Assembly (NCBI GenBank): GCA_964465145.1
Contig: CAYXJR010000006.1
Coordinates: 1 to 64,000 of the forward strand
DNA from: JAUVKA01 sp964465145
Lineage (GTDB): Bacteria; Bacteroidota; Bacteroidia; Bacteroidales; UBA12481
Length of the DNA: 64,000 bases
Direction of reading: 5' to 3'
Position numbers and translations under genes: made by a program. Shown in pieces: positions 54,083 to 63,765 of the stretch (position 1 is the stretch's first letter; every line of letters begins with the position of its first letter). The notes beneath the pieces are model-generated. The model searched no databases. It saw only the letters and a list, made by a program, of their open reading frames with translations, and was not told where the DNA came from.

Positions 54083-54841
54083 TCACTCCGACCGCCTGGA
54101 TTGTTGGTTTTGCATCTTACTCAGCCTCCACTCTGCCAATTGTTTAATACGGGAAACCACATTTGCCGTAACACGGTTATGGATAGTCTGCCAAATCCGG
54201 TCAACAATTCTTAATCTGGATGACCAATCTTCCTTACCGTAAAAATTAAAACCTACTGTAAGAAATAACTGAGCCTGTTCGGTTTCACCCATATCTTCAA
54301 TTGAAGATCGGACATACATAAAAAATATCCCAATCGGGTACCCTCCGGAACATTCGTACAATAGATACCTGGCATTGTCAAAATCAAAAGGATCGGGTAC
54401 ACATTTAATTCGAATAGCGTTCATATTGAACAGAGGAAGGAGCCTCAATCCAAAAAAGCTTTTGCGAAATCCCAGGGGGTATTTTTCTTTTCCAAAAAGC
54501 AATACCCGAATATTTTCAAGATTATTATTCACCAGATGAATTTTTGCAATATAGTTTGGCCAACAAGTAGAATCACCATTCCATCGTAAAAGTTCATCAA
54601 AAACATAGCTTGGAGGAGCATCAACTCCAATCTTATGGATGTTTAATACTGAAAATTTTTCCGGATCTATTCCAAATCGTTGTACTATTCGCTTATTATA
54701 ATTCTCCCGATCTTCTTCCGTTTTAAATTTGATAAGAGTAGGTTTCTTAGGTTTGTGAAAAAAGAAATACCGGATATCGGTAATTATTCCTGAACTCCGG
54801 GTGGGAGGGCTTATTTCTTTTATATTCTTTGAAAAGGACAA
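54083..54841 (-). CDS. Uncharacterised protein, SRPBCC-like in part
   Basis: A 252-residue soluble basic protein without a signal peptide. The middle (VDAPPSYVFDELLRWNGDST followed by CWPNYIAKIHLV) resembles the START/SRPBCC ligand-binding fold, but the match is impressionistic. The start codon is TTG and no ATG fits, so the true start is uncertain. The C-terminus is helical and basic (RIKQLAEWRLSKMQ). It stands alone between two damaged loci. Confidence 0.55.
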   Translation of the reverse strand: MSFSKNIKEISPPTRSSGIITDIRYFFFHKPKKPTLIKFKTEEDRENYNKRIVQRFGIDPEKFSVLNIHKIGVDAPPSYVFDELLRWNGDSTCWPNYIAKIHLVNNNLENIRVLLFGKEKYPLGFRKSFFGLRLLPLFNMNAIRIKCVPDPFDFDNARYLLYECSGGYPIGIFFMYVRSSIEDMGETEQAQLFLTVGFNFYGKEDWSSRLRIVDRIWQTIHNRVTANVVSRIKQLAEWRLSKMQNQQSRRSE

Positions 54842-54994
54842 AATTGGGCTTTTTTAAAGTGTGAAATTAGTATTTAATCCATACTGTTTAAAGCTATTTA
54901 CCGTTTTATAATATGTAAAATAAATAGGAGGTGAAAGTCTGTAATCAACACCGATCTAAATGCAAATAAATTGGCTCGATCTTGCCATGTTTCT

Positions 54995-55287
54995 CTAATA
55001 ATAAATAGCAGGGATATCCCTGGGAGTTCTTCTAAAAGGAGTTTTCATAATGCCTGTATGCATTCCCGCGACCAGCCTGGTGTTTTTCAATCGGAGATAA
55101 ACCTCATCTATTTCCCTCACATCCATGCGGCAACCACTCAGGACCAGGTATCCTGAAGACTTGTATGGAATATTTTCATCGTAACCCGGCAGAGTGAAAC
55201 GCACAGATTCATCTCTGGGCTTAAAAAATAAGGACTCATGGCCTGACGGCGACAGAAGAGGGTACTCACACAGAGAGTCGTTTTCAA
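54995..55287 (-). pseudogene. Open frame without a normal start, probably a gene fragment
   Basis: The minus-strand frame runs from inside the end of the TlpA gene to TAG at 54995 without a stop. It reads ... SPSGHESLFFKPRDESVRFT LPGYDEN (split here), then SGCRMDVREIDEVYLRLKNT and MHTGIMKTPFRRTPRDIPA. The composition is that of a real protein, but only a GTG at 55204 could start it, which would discard its N-terminal part. I do not recognise the family. Confidence 0.35.
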
Positions 55288-56667
55288 TTACAATCCGGGC
55301 TGGGCATCAAGCATAGCGCGTAGTGCTTCATCCGAAGGACGAGGTGCTCTTGGAGTAATGATTTTCCCTTCGGTGTTAACAAAAACGAAAGTAGGTATAT
55401 AACGAACCAGGTAATCGTCATTCATGTTGATTGAATCGTGCAACTGAATCCAGTCAAAGGCTTCTTCCTCCACCATTTTTTTCCATGCTGCCTTATCTTT
55501 ATCAACTGAAATACTCATAAAAACTACGTTTCTGCCTTTATAATCCGCTACTAATTTCCTGTAATGGGGAAATTCTGCTTTACACGGCCCGCACCATGTA
55601 GCCCAGAAATCAATGTAAACATACTTTCCAGCCAGGTCTGCCAAAGCAAGATTCTCTCCATGAATATTTGGTAAAGAAAAAGTTGGAGCCGGCTGCCCAG
55701 GAAGGATAACCGACCATGCGTCAGACTTCTCTTTAACAGTGGCTTTATTTTCCTCATTAAGTGAGGTATTAAGATAACCTCTAATTACACCCTCAATTCC
55801 GGTAGGGGGGCCTGCATCCATTTGCTGGTTAAGCAGATCGTAGGTGAAATACTCCTTCATCTCAGGAATTTCAATGTGTTTGTCAATATAGTCCATTTTG
55901 GCAATCAATAATTCTGGCTTACCCCACATATCACCTGAAAGGCCGGCCTCAGTCATGGCCCCCTCTTCTATCTCACCACTTATAAAATTCAGTGCTGCCG
56001 GCACATCTATTAACAGAGGATTATTAAAATCCAGGGATGCCTTGAAATTATTCCAGCCATCAGGAAGGATAACAGTATCTTTTTTGGCATAATACCGATA
56101 TGCACGCGGATAAACATTCAGGTCGCTGTACAAACCATATTCCAGGGTAAGCCTTTCCAGGTCAGCAAAGGATTTAGAAATGCCGTCTGCAAGGTAACTG
56201 TCAAGTAACCCGTTGTAAACCTTTTGCATGGAATCCCGGCTCATCTTATAGTCCATAGGTTCTAGAACAAATTTATCTTTGGCTTTACTTTGCCATTCAC
56301 GGGACAAGCTTGCTTTCTCCAGTATATAGTTATTCTCCTGGGTTAAATCCCCGGAAAAGCTTTGGGAGTTTTTCCAATCAGCAACATCAACCATAAAATC
56401 AACGGTTTTGCCAGGCGCAATATAAACACTGGCACTGTTCCGTCCATATAGAAACATTATGGTCATGGGTTTTTCTGACTCCTTTTCAAAAGTAAAAGCC
56501 CCACCCTCATTGAGATCAATGGTATCCCTTACCCGATTGATGTAAGACATAAAAACAGTGGAATCAGGGTTGAGAATAGTTCCTGTCACACGACACAGAT
56601 TACTAGGGGTTTGTTGACATCCAGCCAGGATTATCAGACTGGTAAAGAACAAGAGTAAATTTTTCAT
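55288..56667 (-). CDS. TlpA-like thioredoxin lipoprotein
   Basis: The frame opens at 56748, but the ATG at 56667 gives the lipoprotein signal LLFFTSLIILAGC. The N-terminal half is a DUF4369-like beta domain (VTGTILNPDSTVFMSYIN), the middle is helical, and the C-terminal TlpA domain has WCGPC in YIDFWATWCGPCKAEF with cis-Pro in YIPTFVFVN. It acts as a thiol-disulfide protein in the periplasm. It lies 80 nt after the sialate esterase gene, on the same strand. Confidence 0.9.
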   Translation of the reverse strand: MKNLLLFFTSLIILAGCQQTPSNLCRVTGTILNPDSTVFMSYINRVRDTIDLNEGGAFTFEKESEKPMTIMFLYGRNSASVYIAPGKTVDFMVDVADWKNSQSFSGDLTQENNYILEKASLSREWQSKAKDKFVLEPMDYKMSRDSMQKVYNGLLDSYLADGISKSFADLERLTLEYGLYSDLNVYPRAYRYYAKKDTVILPDGWNNFKASLDFNNPLLIDVPAALNFISGEIEEGAMTEAGLSGDMWGKPELLIAKMDYIDKHIEIPEMKEYFTYDLLNQQMDAGPPTGIEGVIRGYLNTSLNEENKATVKEKSDAWSVILPGQPAPTFSLPNIHGENLALADLAGKYVYIDFWATWCGPCKAEFPHYRKLVADYKGRNVVFMSISVDKDKAAWKKMVEEEAFDWIQLHDSINMNDDYLVRYIPTFVFVNTEGKIITPRAPRPSDEALRAMLDAQPGL

Positions 56668-56747
56668 TGTTTGAGTTTTTTTAGTAAGATTATTATTTCT
56701 TTTTCTATTCTGTTTTTTTGGTAATCCTATCCTAAAATTGTATTTCA

Positions 56748-58733
56748 CTAATTATCATTCCAGTTGTCAGTGCGGAATGGGCCTGCTGGTAAACCTTCGA
56801 AATTAAAAAGATTAGTTTGATCGGTAGATCCCCATCCAAACCTTACAGCCATGGGATTTTTAACTTCCGGACTGTAAACAATCAGGGTCTTTCCTTCAAT
56901 TTCTGCACGTGCAGGTACAAATACACGGTCCCGCCCGGCGATCAGGAAATGAATCAGTTCAGGCCCGTCCATTTTAAGGCCCTCACCCACATTATCAAAA
57001 ATGATCCTGATCTTTGAAACTTCCTTTTTGTATTCTTTATAAAGGGGACCGGAAAATGGTATACCCTCCATCTGGTAATCTTTTGCCAGTGCCCAATAAG
57101 CCAGCCTCTTACCCACATCCTCTTTGTTTGGCGGATGAATGGTTACCAGGTCTCCAATGTCCATAGTCACCACCATTCCTGTATTTGGTAATTTCATTGC
57201 ATGATGTTGTGCTTCCCTGAGCAAACCTGTGCTGAGCTCATCCCGATAGGTATAAGGAGCGATCTGTACGTAGTAAAATGAGAAATCGCCCTGTCCCCAG
57301 TCATTTCGCCAGTTGTTAATCATATTTGGGAAAATCTGGCCATACAATTGACCGTCATACCTGTTTGATTCCCCCTGGTACCAAATTGCCCCTTTAATCC
57401 GAAAAGGGATTAACGGACTTATCATCCCATTGTAAAGGGTGGTTGGGGTATTAGGTTCCCCGCAATTGTCGCAATAAGGCATATCAACCACCTCTCCATA
57501 GCTAATACTTTTCCTGGCTTTCCATTTTCCCTTAAGAATTTTAAAGGAGGCGTCATTCCCAACAGGAAATATTCGGAGCTGATTTGCCTCTCCGAAGATA
57601 CCGCCTGCACCACTGGTATTTCCAACCTGGATTGCAATAGTATTATTCCCTGGCTTAACTATTCCAGCCGGGATCTTATAGATTCTTGGTGTAGCCCAGC
57701 TGTATGGATTGGGATGGGAGGCAACCTGAACTCCGTTTACCCAGGTGATATCTATTTCATCAATAGGGCCTAACTCGAGTTGGATTTCTTTACCCGACCA
57801 TTTCCTGGGAACCTTAAAACTAAGTCGGAATTCTACCATTCCGGAATAATTACCCAACCGAGTATTCTCCCATTTTGCTGGGACTTCAATCTTTTCCCAG
57901 TATTTATCCTGGAATCCCGGTAAAACCCAATCAGGGGCCTTCTCTAAACCTGGTAAGAAACCTAAATTACCAAGCCACTTATCCTGAACTATCTGATATG
58001 CATCAAGTTTTACCTGCCTGAACTCCTGAGAATCACACTCCCCCGGATAGGTTTGAAAATAGGGTATACGGCTAATAAATTCTTTGCTGGTCCATGCCTC
58101 AGCTGGAGTCCCTCCCCAGCTTGAATGAATAAGTCCAATCGGAATCCCCAGTTTTCGATACAGCTCTAATCCGAAAAAATAGCCGGCTGCACTGAAGTCC
58201 GGCATCTGTTCCGGGGAGCATTCTGTCCAATTCCCTTCACAATCATTCAGAGGTTCAAAGGAGGTTTTTCTAGCCACAGTAAATAAGCGGATTTCAGGAT
58301 AATCAGCAGTGGCAATGACTTGCTCTGATTCGGTTACAGGCTGACCTGCCCATCCTTTTACAGGCATCTCCATATTACTCTGACCGGAACAAAGCCATAC
58401 TTCACCAACCATCACATTATTAAGGACAATATCTTTGCTCCCTGAGATGGTAAGTTCATACGGTCCTCCTGCCTTTGGGGTAGGCACATCAATCCTCCAT
58501 TCACCATCTTTATTGCTCCGGGCTTTAACAGGAGAATCGAGCCATGAGGCTGACAGGTCGACTGTCTGACCTGGAGTATCCCAGCCCCAGAGAGGGACTA
58601 TGACTTGCTGTTGCAGAACCATATTGCTGCTAATGATAGCAGGTAATTTGGTTTGCGGATAGGCATTAGAAGTGGTAACTATAAATATACTGACAACCAA
58701 AAACCGAAGTGGGAATTTTACATTAAATGGCAT
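56748..58733 (-). CDS. Sialate O-acetylesterase family protein, exported
   Basis: The ATG at 58733 gives a signal peptide (FLVVSIFIVTTSNAYPQ). This is an SGNH-type esterase: the nucleophile block is CSGQSNMEMPVKGW, the oxyanion/Gly block IHSSWGGTPAEAW, then IKGAIWYQGESNRYDG and the C-terminal GLKMDGPELIHFLIAG. A beta-sandwich domain (about 290-390) is inserted, as in plant-type and Bacteroidota SIAE homologues. It removes O-acetyl groups from sialic acids or other glycans. The exact substrate is not readable. Confidence 0.9.
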   Translation of the reverse strand: MPFNVKFPLRFLVVSIFIVTTSNAYPQTKLPAIISSNMVLQQQVIVPLWGWDTPGQTVDLSASWLDSPVKARSNKDGEWRIDVPTPKAGGPYELTISGSKDIVLNNVMVGEVWLCSGQSNMEMPVKGWAGQPVTESEQVIATADYPEIRLFTVARKTSFEPLNDCEGNWTECSPEQMPDFSAAGYFFGLELYRKLGIPIGLIHSSWGGTPAEAWTSKEFISRIPYFQTYPGECDSQEFRQVKLDAYQIVQDKWLGNLGFLPGLEKAPDWVLPGFQDKYWEKIEVPAKWENTRLGNYSGMVEFRLSFKVPRKWSGKEIQLELGPIDEIDITWVNGVQVASHPNPYSWATPRIYKIPAGIVKPGNNTIAIQVGNTSGAGGIFGEANQLRIFPVGNDASFKILKGKWKARKSISYGEVVDMPYCDNCGEPNTPTTLYNGMISPLIPFRIKGAIWYQGESNRYDGQLYGQIFPNMINNWRNDWGQGDFSFYYVQIAPYTYRDELSTGLLREAQHHAMKLPNTGMVVTMDIGDLVTIHPPNKEDVGKRLAYWALAKDYQMEGIPFSGPLYKEYKKEVSKIRIIFDNVGEGLKMDGPELIHFLIAGRDRVFVPARAEIEGKTLIVYSPEVKNPMAVRFGWGSTDQTNLFNFEGLPAGPFRTDNWNDN

Positions 58734-58883
58734 ATGTATCAAGTTATCGGGGTTTTCCATTCAACAACTTATGGCTGACCAAAATACGAATTTTTTACCG
58801 GTTTCTGATACAGCCAATATCGAGATCTGCTAATATTAGGAATTCAAAGAAAACGACCAGGCTCCCTCCATTTATAAGGTTAG

Positions 58884-59609
58884 TTATCTGCTAATCAATA
58901 CTTTTCTTCTGATTTGAAGGCCGTCTGGGTTTGAAATTTCCAGAATGGCACAAGAAGCGGACAGATTTCCAAGGGTAAAACTAAGTTCCCTGGCCATTGA
59001 ATCAGAAATAAGTTCTTTGATTACCTGTCCATTTAAACTCAACAACCTCATGGAATATGGTTTTTCCTGCACCTCCTGGAAATGGATAGTGAGCTGATCG
59101 ACGACGGGATTAGGATAAATACTAACAATGTTGCTATTTATCCTGATGTCTGGGATCCCAGCTGATCCAACCTGGTAAAAGCTTGTTACCCCAACCGAAT
59201 CCTTATCATCTTGAGAGTTGAAAAATGTATAGCAGATTATAGAAGTTCCCTCCATCCCGTATGGTTCAAAATCACCAGCAATGGAAGAGAAATCCGATCC
59301 AAAAGCGGGGATTTTGATGGATACTGGAGAAACATATACCGTTGGCATAAAGCAACTTCCCCAGCAAAATGTATTCACTGTGTTTTCAACCAGGGAAATT
59401 TCTGTTTTTTTAACTTTTACTTCTATTTCTTTATCGGTAAGATTCTTTACAGTGATGTGTAATTCCATCAAATCGTCTGTAACAGCCCCTGATAGGTACA
59501 CGCTATCATTACTGATAACCTCATCATGGAATTTTAGGCTGAGGCTCTAAGCAAACACCTGACACGAGAACAAAAACAGAATCGAAGAAGTTATTGCAAT
59601 CCTTATCAT
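58884..59609 (-). pseudogene. T9SS cargo protein with an amber codon after the signal peptide
   Basis: ATG 59609 encodes a 20-residue signal peptide ending FLFSCQVFA, then TAG (59547-59549), then the same frame continues SLSLKFHDEVISNDSVYLSG to the end. Bacteroidota signal peptides are usually cut before Gln, and a CAG codon would become TAG by one C-to-T change. The C-terminus is a type A T9SS sorting domain (VSIYPNPVVDQLTIHF ... RRKVLISR). It begins 9 nt after the Omp28 stop, so it was its operon partner. An internal GTG at 59501 would skip the signal. Confidence 0.8.
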
Positions 59610-59618
59610 TTTCCAAAT

Positions 59619-60455
59619 TTACTTTATTAATATCTCTCTGGTACATTGAATTACTTCCATGATGCCGGCCTCGTACAAAAATACAACCAAAGAACAATTT
59701 TCCGGTACCCATGAAGGCTCCAGGACCAAAAATTTTTCAATCTGGACATTTGCGCCAACCGAACAATCTGATTTTGAAAGCGTTTCACCCCAAACAGATC
59801 CCACCGAAGTTCTGAAAACATGATTGTGTACATAATTCTCAATATCGATTGGATCCATATCTTCATCCTTTTGCCAGGATATGATCCCGTCCTCGAGCAG
59901 GTAAACAGCCAACCTCACGTCCCCGTCAAGAGTTGAGTTATTAATTAACTTAATTGTAAGCTGCACTTCTCTACTATTTTCATGGTAATCAATGGTGGTC
60001 ATCAGTTCAACAGTAGCCTCATCATTCATCACGGCATCAACCTCAGTGGGCCAGGAGGAATAGGATGACAGACTGGCTTTATCCAGATTCCCAACCAGGC
60101 CTATAGGGAAGGATTCGAATTCATAATAACTTTCCAGTTCTGCGCCCTGAATGGTACGGAAATCTTTGGTGAATTTGTCGCCGGAAAGGGGACGTGCAAA
60201 GTATCCAAGATGGAAAGCCACAGGAATTACTCTATCACCGTATAAATCACTTAATTGATCGATAGTTCTATGGGCTTTGGGACAAGACTTGCAAGTATGG
60301 CCAGTAAAATCCAAGATCAAAACATTGATAAGATTTTTTTCTCCTATCACCCCGCCATCATCATGCTCCTCGAGATAGGGACCCTCAATCACATCACAGG
60401 CTCCAAATATTAAACTACTGGTGACAATCAAAAAAAATAGAGAAATTCTTTTCAT
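59619..60455 (-). CDS. Omp28-related outer-membrane lipoprotein
   Basis: A 278-residue protein with a lipoprotein signal (SSLIFGAC, C20) and a thioredoxin-like Omp28 domain: VLILDFTGHTCKSCPKAHRT with C55-x-x-C58, then RVIPVAFHLGYFARPLSGD and ESFPIGLVGN. Members bind at the cell surface or assist T9SS-linked proteins. It lies between the truncated DUF6029 gene (upstream) and the amber-containing T9SS protein; DUF6029 and Omp28 genes are frequent neighbours in Bacteroidota. Confidence 0.88.
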   Translation of the reverse strand: MKRISLFFLIVTSSLIFGACDVIEGPYLEEHDDGGVIGEKNLINVLILDFTGHTCKSCPKAHRTIDQLSDLYGDRVIPVAFHLGYFARPLSGDKFTKDFRTIQGAELESYYEFESFPIGLVGNLDKASLSSYSSWPTEVDAVMNDEATVELMTTIDYHENSREVQLTIKLINNSTLDGDVRLAVYLLEDGIISWQKDEDMDPIDIENYVHNHVFRTSVGSVWGETLSKSDCSVGANVQIEKFLVLEPSWVPENCSLVVFLYEAGIMEVIQCTREILIK

Positions 60456-60464
60456 TCCGGGTGA

Positions 60465-61223
60465 TTAAAAAATACTGGTTATTGAAATAGTGAACCCATT
60501 CATGGCCGGGACATTCCGACAAACGCCGCCAACACATAATATTCCCTCCCTTTGTTTCCCATAGCTCAGCTGAATCCGATTGGCATTGCGAACATAACCA
60601 AATGATCCGTATAGGTAATGTTTCCGACTGGATTCATCCGGGTTCCCAAAATTATATTGGTCGGAAAGAGAGAAAAACCAATGGGGGGAGACAGAATATT
60701 CTGCCAGAATCATAGCCCATTTACCTTTGTCATCATCAGTCCATAAACTTTGCATCTCCATTCGCAAAGCATGCTTCGGGACGATTCTCCACGTAAGGTC
60801 CAAAATAGCGATATCGGCACTAACCATATCTCCCTTGCCCTCCAAAACCATCTGGTTATACTTAAGATGTTGATACAAGGCTGAAAATTTCCATTTCGCA
60901 TTTAGTTTCCTTGTAACTTCAACATTAAAATCCCGGTAAAAAATCTCTTTCCCGAGTTGGAAAAAATCTGAATAATATCCCAGAGTACCTGGTCTCCCGA
61001 TTGGAATGGTATCATTTATATTCTCGTGGTTGATATCATTAACAAGGGAAAAGTTAAAACTTATCTGTGTGCCATATTTACCACCTGCCCAGCTACCTCG
61101 TTTAATCAAGTAAGAAACCTCACCCTGCATGCCCATTTCTCCCTTCGGCTGTGAAGCATAAGGATAAAGGCTCATCAGACTATAGGAATAATTTTTTGAT
61201 ATTGGAGGAAGGTAATTGATCAT
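60465..61223 (-). pseudogene. DUF6029 protein, C-terminal half only
   Basis: The 252-codon frame begins inside the family: YSYSLMSLYPYASQPKGEMG followed by GKYGTQISFNFS belongs to the middle of DUF6029 outer-membrane proteins, whose full length is about twice this. No signal peptide exists, and a stop lies about six codons upstream of the ATG. The rest matches a barrel to the end (NGFTISITSIF). It is a 5'-truncated remnant, 9 nt before Omp28. The upstream 61224-61443 stretch carries no intact gene. Confidence 0.75.
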
Positions 61224-61443
61224 CAGGTTGGGTAAACCCGATTATCTAATATCATTTTCAATCTCTCATAATCCTGGAGAATTTTCGACAGCCTCAGACA
61301 GGTCCAATACCGGTAAGTATAAAATCCGGTGCATTTCCACTTCCATCGAGCTGAGCCATTGAATGAACAGCACCCAACATTAACAGTGGTGTTCCACCAA
61401 GAAAGACCAATAATCGTCCAGGAGTTCAACTCCACCGGAATTA
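61224..61443 (-). other. Gene-poor stretch after the SSS transporter
   Basis: One minus-strand frame from 61425 to a TGA at 61294 is protein-like: LLVFLGGTPLLMLGAVHSMA then QLDGSGNAPDFIL. It has stops on both sides and no match I recognise. It may be debris from the event that removed the N-terminal half of the DUF6029 gene. A small palindrome (ggagtt-c-aactcc) lies at 61421-61433. Confidence 0.3.
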
Positions 61444-63237
61444 CTAGTCCATTTTAAGCTTTTTCCAGTACCTGGTAAGCAAGAAAATAGTAACCGAAGC
61501 TGCGGCTGTAAGGGATATGGCCGGCAAAAGGTTCCCATAAATGAAATAGCCTGTAGCAAAAAGTAAAAAATACACTGAGAAGGATCCTAACAATAAACAC
61601 AGAATTCCCGTTGGTACATCCCATGCCTGGCTGCCTTCAGGCTCGACAGATACTCCATCTTTCCCGGCTTCTGTAATAACTTTTTTCCATCCTGGGCCGC
61701 CTGGATGAACCAAGCGGTAAAAACTCCTCAGGGTATCTTTTGGAACTGGCTTGGTCAGCAAAGTTACTGAAAGCCAGGCCACCGTTGTGATTCCAACACC
61801 TATCAATAATTCCCAATGCGACTCCAGCTCAACCATCCCCGTGTACTTGTGAATAAATTCAAAATACAGGGCAACAGCAAAGGAAACCATCATACCAGTG
61901 ATCTCTGTATATGCATTGATCCGCCACCAAAACCACCGTAGGATATAAATCAAACCAGTACCTGCACCAATCTGCAGGAGTATATTAAACGCCTGCAAAG
62001 CATTCTGAAGAATAAGTGCAAAAAGTCCGGCTAAAACCATCAAAACCACTGTGGAGATTCTCCCGGCTGTTACCACTTGTTTTTCGGTAGCACTGGGGTT
62101 CAGGAACCGACGATAAAAATCATTTGCAATATATGATGATCCCCAATTCAACTGAGATGCTGTGGTGGACATGTAAGCAGCAATCAGAGAAGCAACCACA
62201 AGCCCCAGAAATCCGCTGGGGAGCTTGGAAAGCATAGCTGGGTAGGCAAAATCATTTTTAACAATATTCGGATCAATATCAGGGAAAGCATCACGTAAAG
62301 ATGCTATGTCAGGAAAAACAATAAGGGAAATAAGTGCAACCAGAATCCATGGCCATGGACGTAATGCGTAGTGTAATGTATTAAACAGCAGCGTGGCTTT
62401 CATTGCTCCTGTTTCGTTTTTCGCGCTCAGCATTCTCTGGGCGATGTAACCTCCGCCTCCTGGTTCGGCACCGGGATACCACACACTCCACCACTGAACA
62501 GCAAGAGGCATAATCAATAAAATAACTACCATTCTGGTGTCACTGAAATCAGGAAGTAAGTTTAGTTTGGGAATAACGGCCTCATGCTCTAGCAAATTAG
62601 CAAGTCCTCCCACTTCAGGCAATTTCAAAAGTATAATGGCGGCACCAATAGCTCCTATCATTGCAATTCCAAATTGGAAAAAGTCGGTTATCAGGATACT
62701 TTTTAAGCCGCCAACCGTAGAGTATAAAAGGACAACCACAGAAGCAACGATCAGGGTTTGCTCTGCTGACCAATGCAGCATCACTGCCCCTATCTTTATC
62801 AGGGCAAGGGAAACTGTGGCAATAACCATGATATTGAAGAATGCCCCAAGATATATGGCTCTGAAACCCCTCAGGAAAGCAGCTAACCGGCCACTGTACC
62901 GGATCTCATAAAACTCAAGGTCCGTCATTACTTTCGATCGGCGCCACAATTTGGCATAAATAAATACTGTTACCATCCCAGTCAACAGGAAAGCCCACCA
63001 TGCCCAGTTACCTGCCACACCATTCTGCCTGACAATATCTGTCACCAGGTTTGGGGTGTCACAGGAAAAAGTTGTAGCAACCATAGAAACTCCAAGGAGC
63101 CACCAGGGCATATTTCTTCCCGAGAGGAAGAAATCTTTGGCCGAACGACCTGCGTTCCTCGAAGCAATGAAGCCAATGGATAAAAGAATTACAAAGAAAA
63201 CCCCCAGTATTATCCAGTCAATCGTTTTGAGTACCAT
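61444..63237 (-). CDS. Sodium:solute symporter (SSS family)
   Basis: A 597-residue inner-membrane transporter with about 13 to 15 helices. Starts TIDWIILGVFFVILLSIGFI, with the SSS signature region FFLSGRNMPWWLLGVSMVAT then FSCDTP at the sodium/substrate site. LLYSTVGGLKSILITDFFQF and VVASLIAAYMSTTASQLNWG are conserved family blocks. Substrate is probably a sugar, glucuronate or sialate-like compound given the neighbouring esterase, but this is inference. It reads toward the DUF6029 remnant and ends in TAG. Confidence 0.92.
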   Translation of the reverse strand: MVLKTIDWIILGVFFVILLSIGFIASRNAGRSAKDFFLSGRNMPWWLLGVSMVATTFSCDTPNLVTDIVRQNGVAGNWAWWAFLLTGMVTVFIYAKLWRRSKVMTDLEFYEIRYSGRLAAFLRGFRAIYLGAFFNIMVIATVSLALIKIGAVMLHWSAEQTLIVASVVVLLYSTVGGLKSILITDFFQFGIAMIGAIGAAIILLKLPEVGGLANLLEHEAVIPKLNLLPDFSDTRMVVILLIMPLAVQWWSVWYPGAEPGGGGYIAQRMLSAKNETGAMKATLLFNTLHYALRPWPWILVALISLIVFPDIASLRDAFPDIDPNIVKNDFAYPAMLSKLPSGFLGLVVASLIAAYMSTTASQLNWGSSYIANDFYRRFLNPSATEKQVVTAGRISTVVLMVLAGLFALILQNALQAFNILLQIGAGTGLIYILRWFWWRINAYTEITGMMVSFAVALYFEFIHKYTGMVELESHWELLIGVGITTVAWLSVTLLTKPVPKDTLRSFYRLVHPGGPGWKKVITEAGKDGVSVEPEGSQAWDVPTGILCLLLGSFSVYFLLFATGYFIYGNLLPAISLTAAASVTIFLLTRYWKKLKMD

Positions 63238-63765
63238 AGGTGTTATTTAATTTATTTATAAGATTTTATAATTCTATTCATTTATTGAAATCGGAAAGCA
63301 AAGAAATGTTGGATTCCTATTATCTCCAACCTCCCGACTATGACTACAAGCACTTAACATGCTTACAATCAAACCATTTGCAAATATTATTGAAAATGGT
63401 TTTCGTTTCATCGAATGCTTAATTTGATCAAATATAGAAATTATCAGGTAGAAATTCTGTTCATTAATTTATAGCTTAAAACACAGGCCTGATAATTATT
63501 ATTATGCTTGTTATGAAAACAAGCTTGTGGTTCGTTTCATTTGAAAATTTCTATATGTTTGTGCATTAGTGCTTTTCTAAGGCAATTTTTTTTATTTACA
63601 TTAGACAGGATGTTTTTGGGGTGGGTTTGTTGGGTATTGTGGTTAGACTTAGGGTTACGAAGAACAAAAAGATACAAAACTTCCAGTATTCAATGCTGGT
63701 CAAATGTTGGCTGAGTTACTGAAATAGATATTTGAAATGATTTAAGTTTTAAACCTGACTCAAAA
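63238..63765. other. Intergenic region before the GH51-like gene
   Basis: About 530 nt without a credible gene. A weak promoter candidate for the downstream gene is TATGTTTG at 63554-63561, with TTCG 19 nt upstream (one mismatch from TTTG). A small hairpin cttgtt-atgaa-aacaag lies at 63508-63524. I see nothing else that can be supported. Confidence 0.35.
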
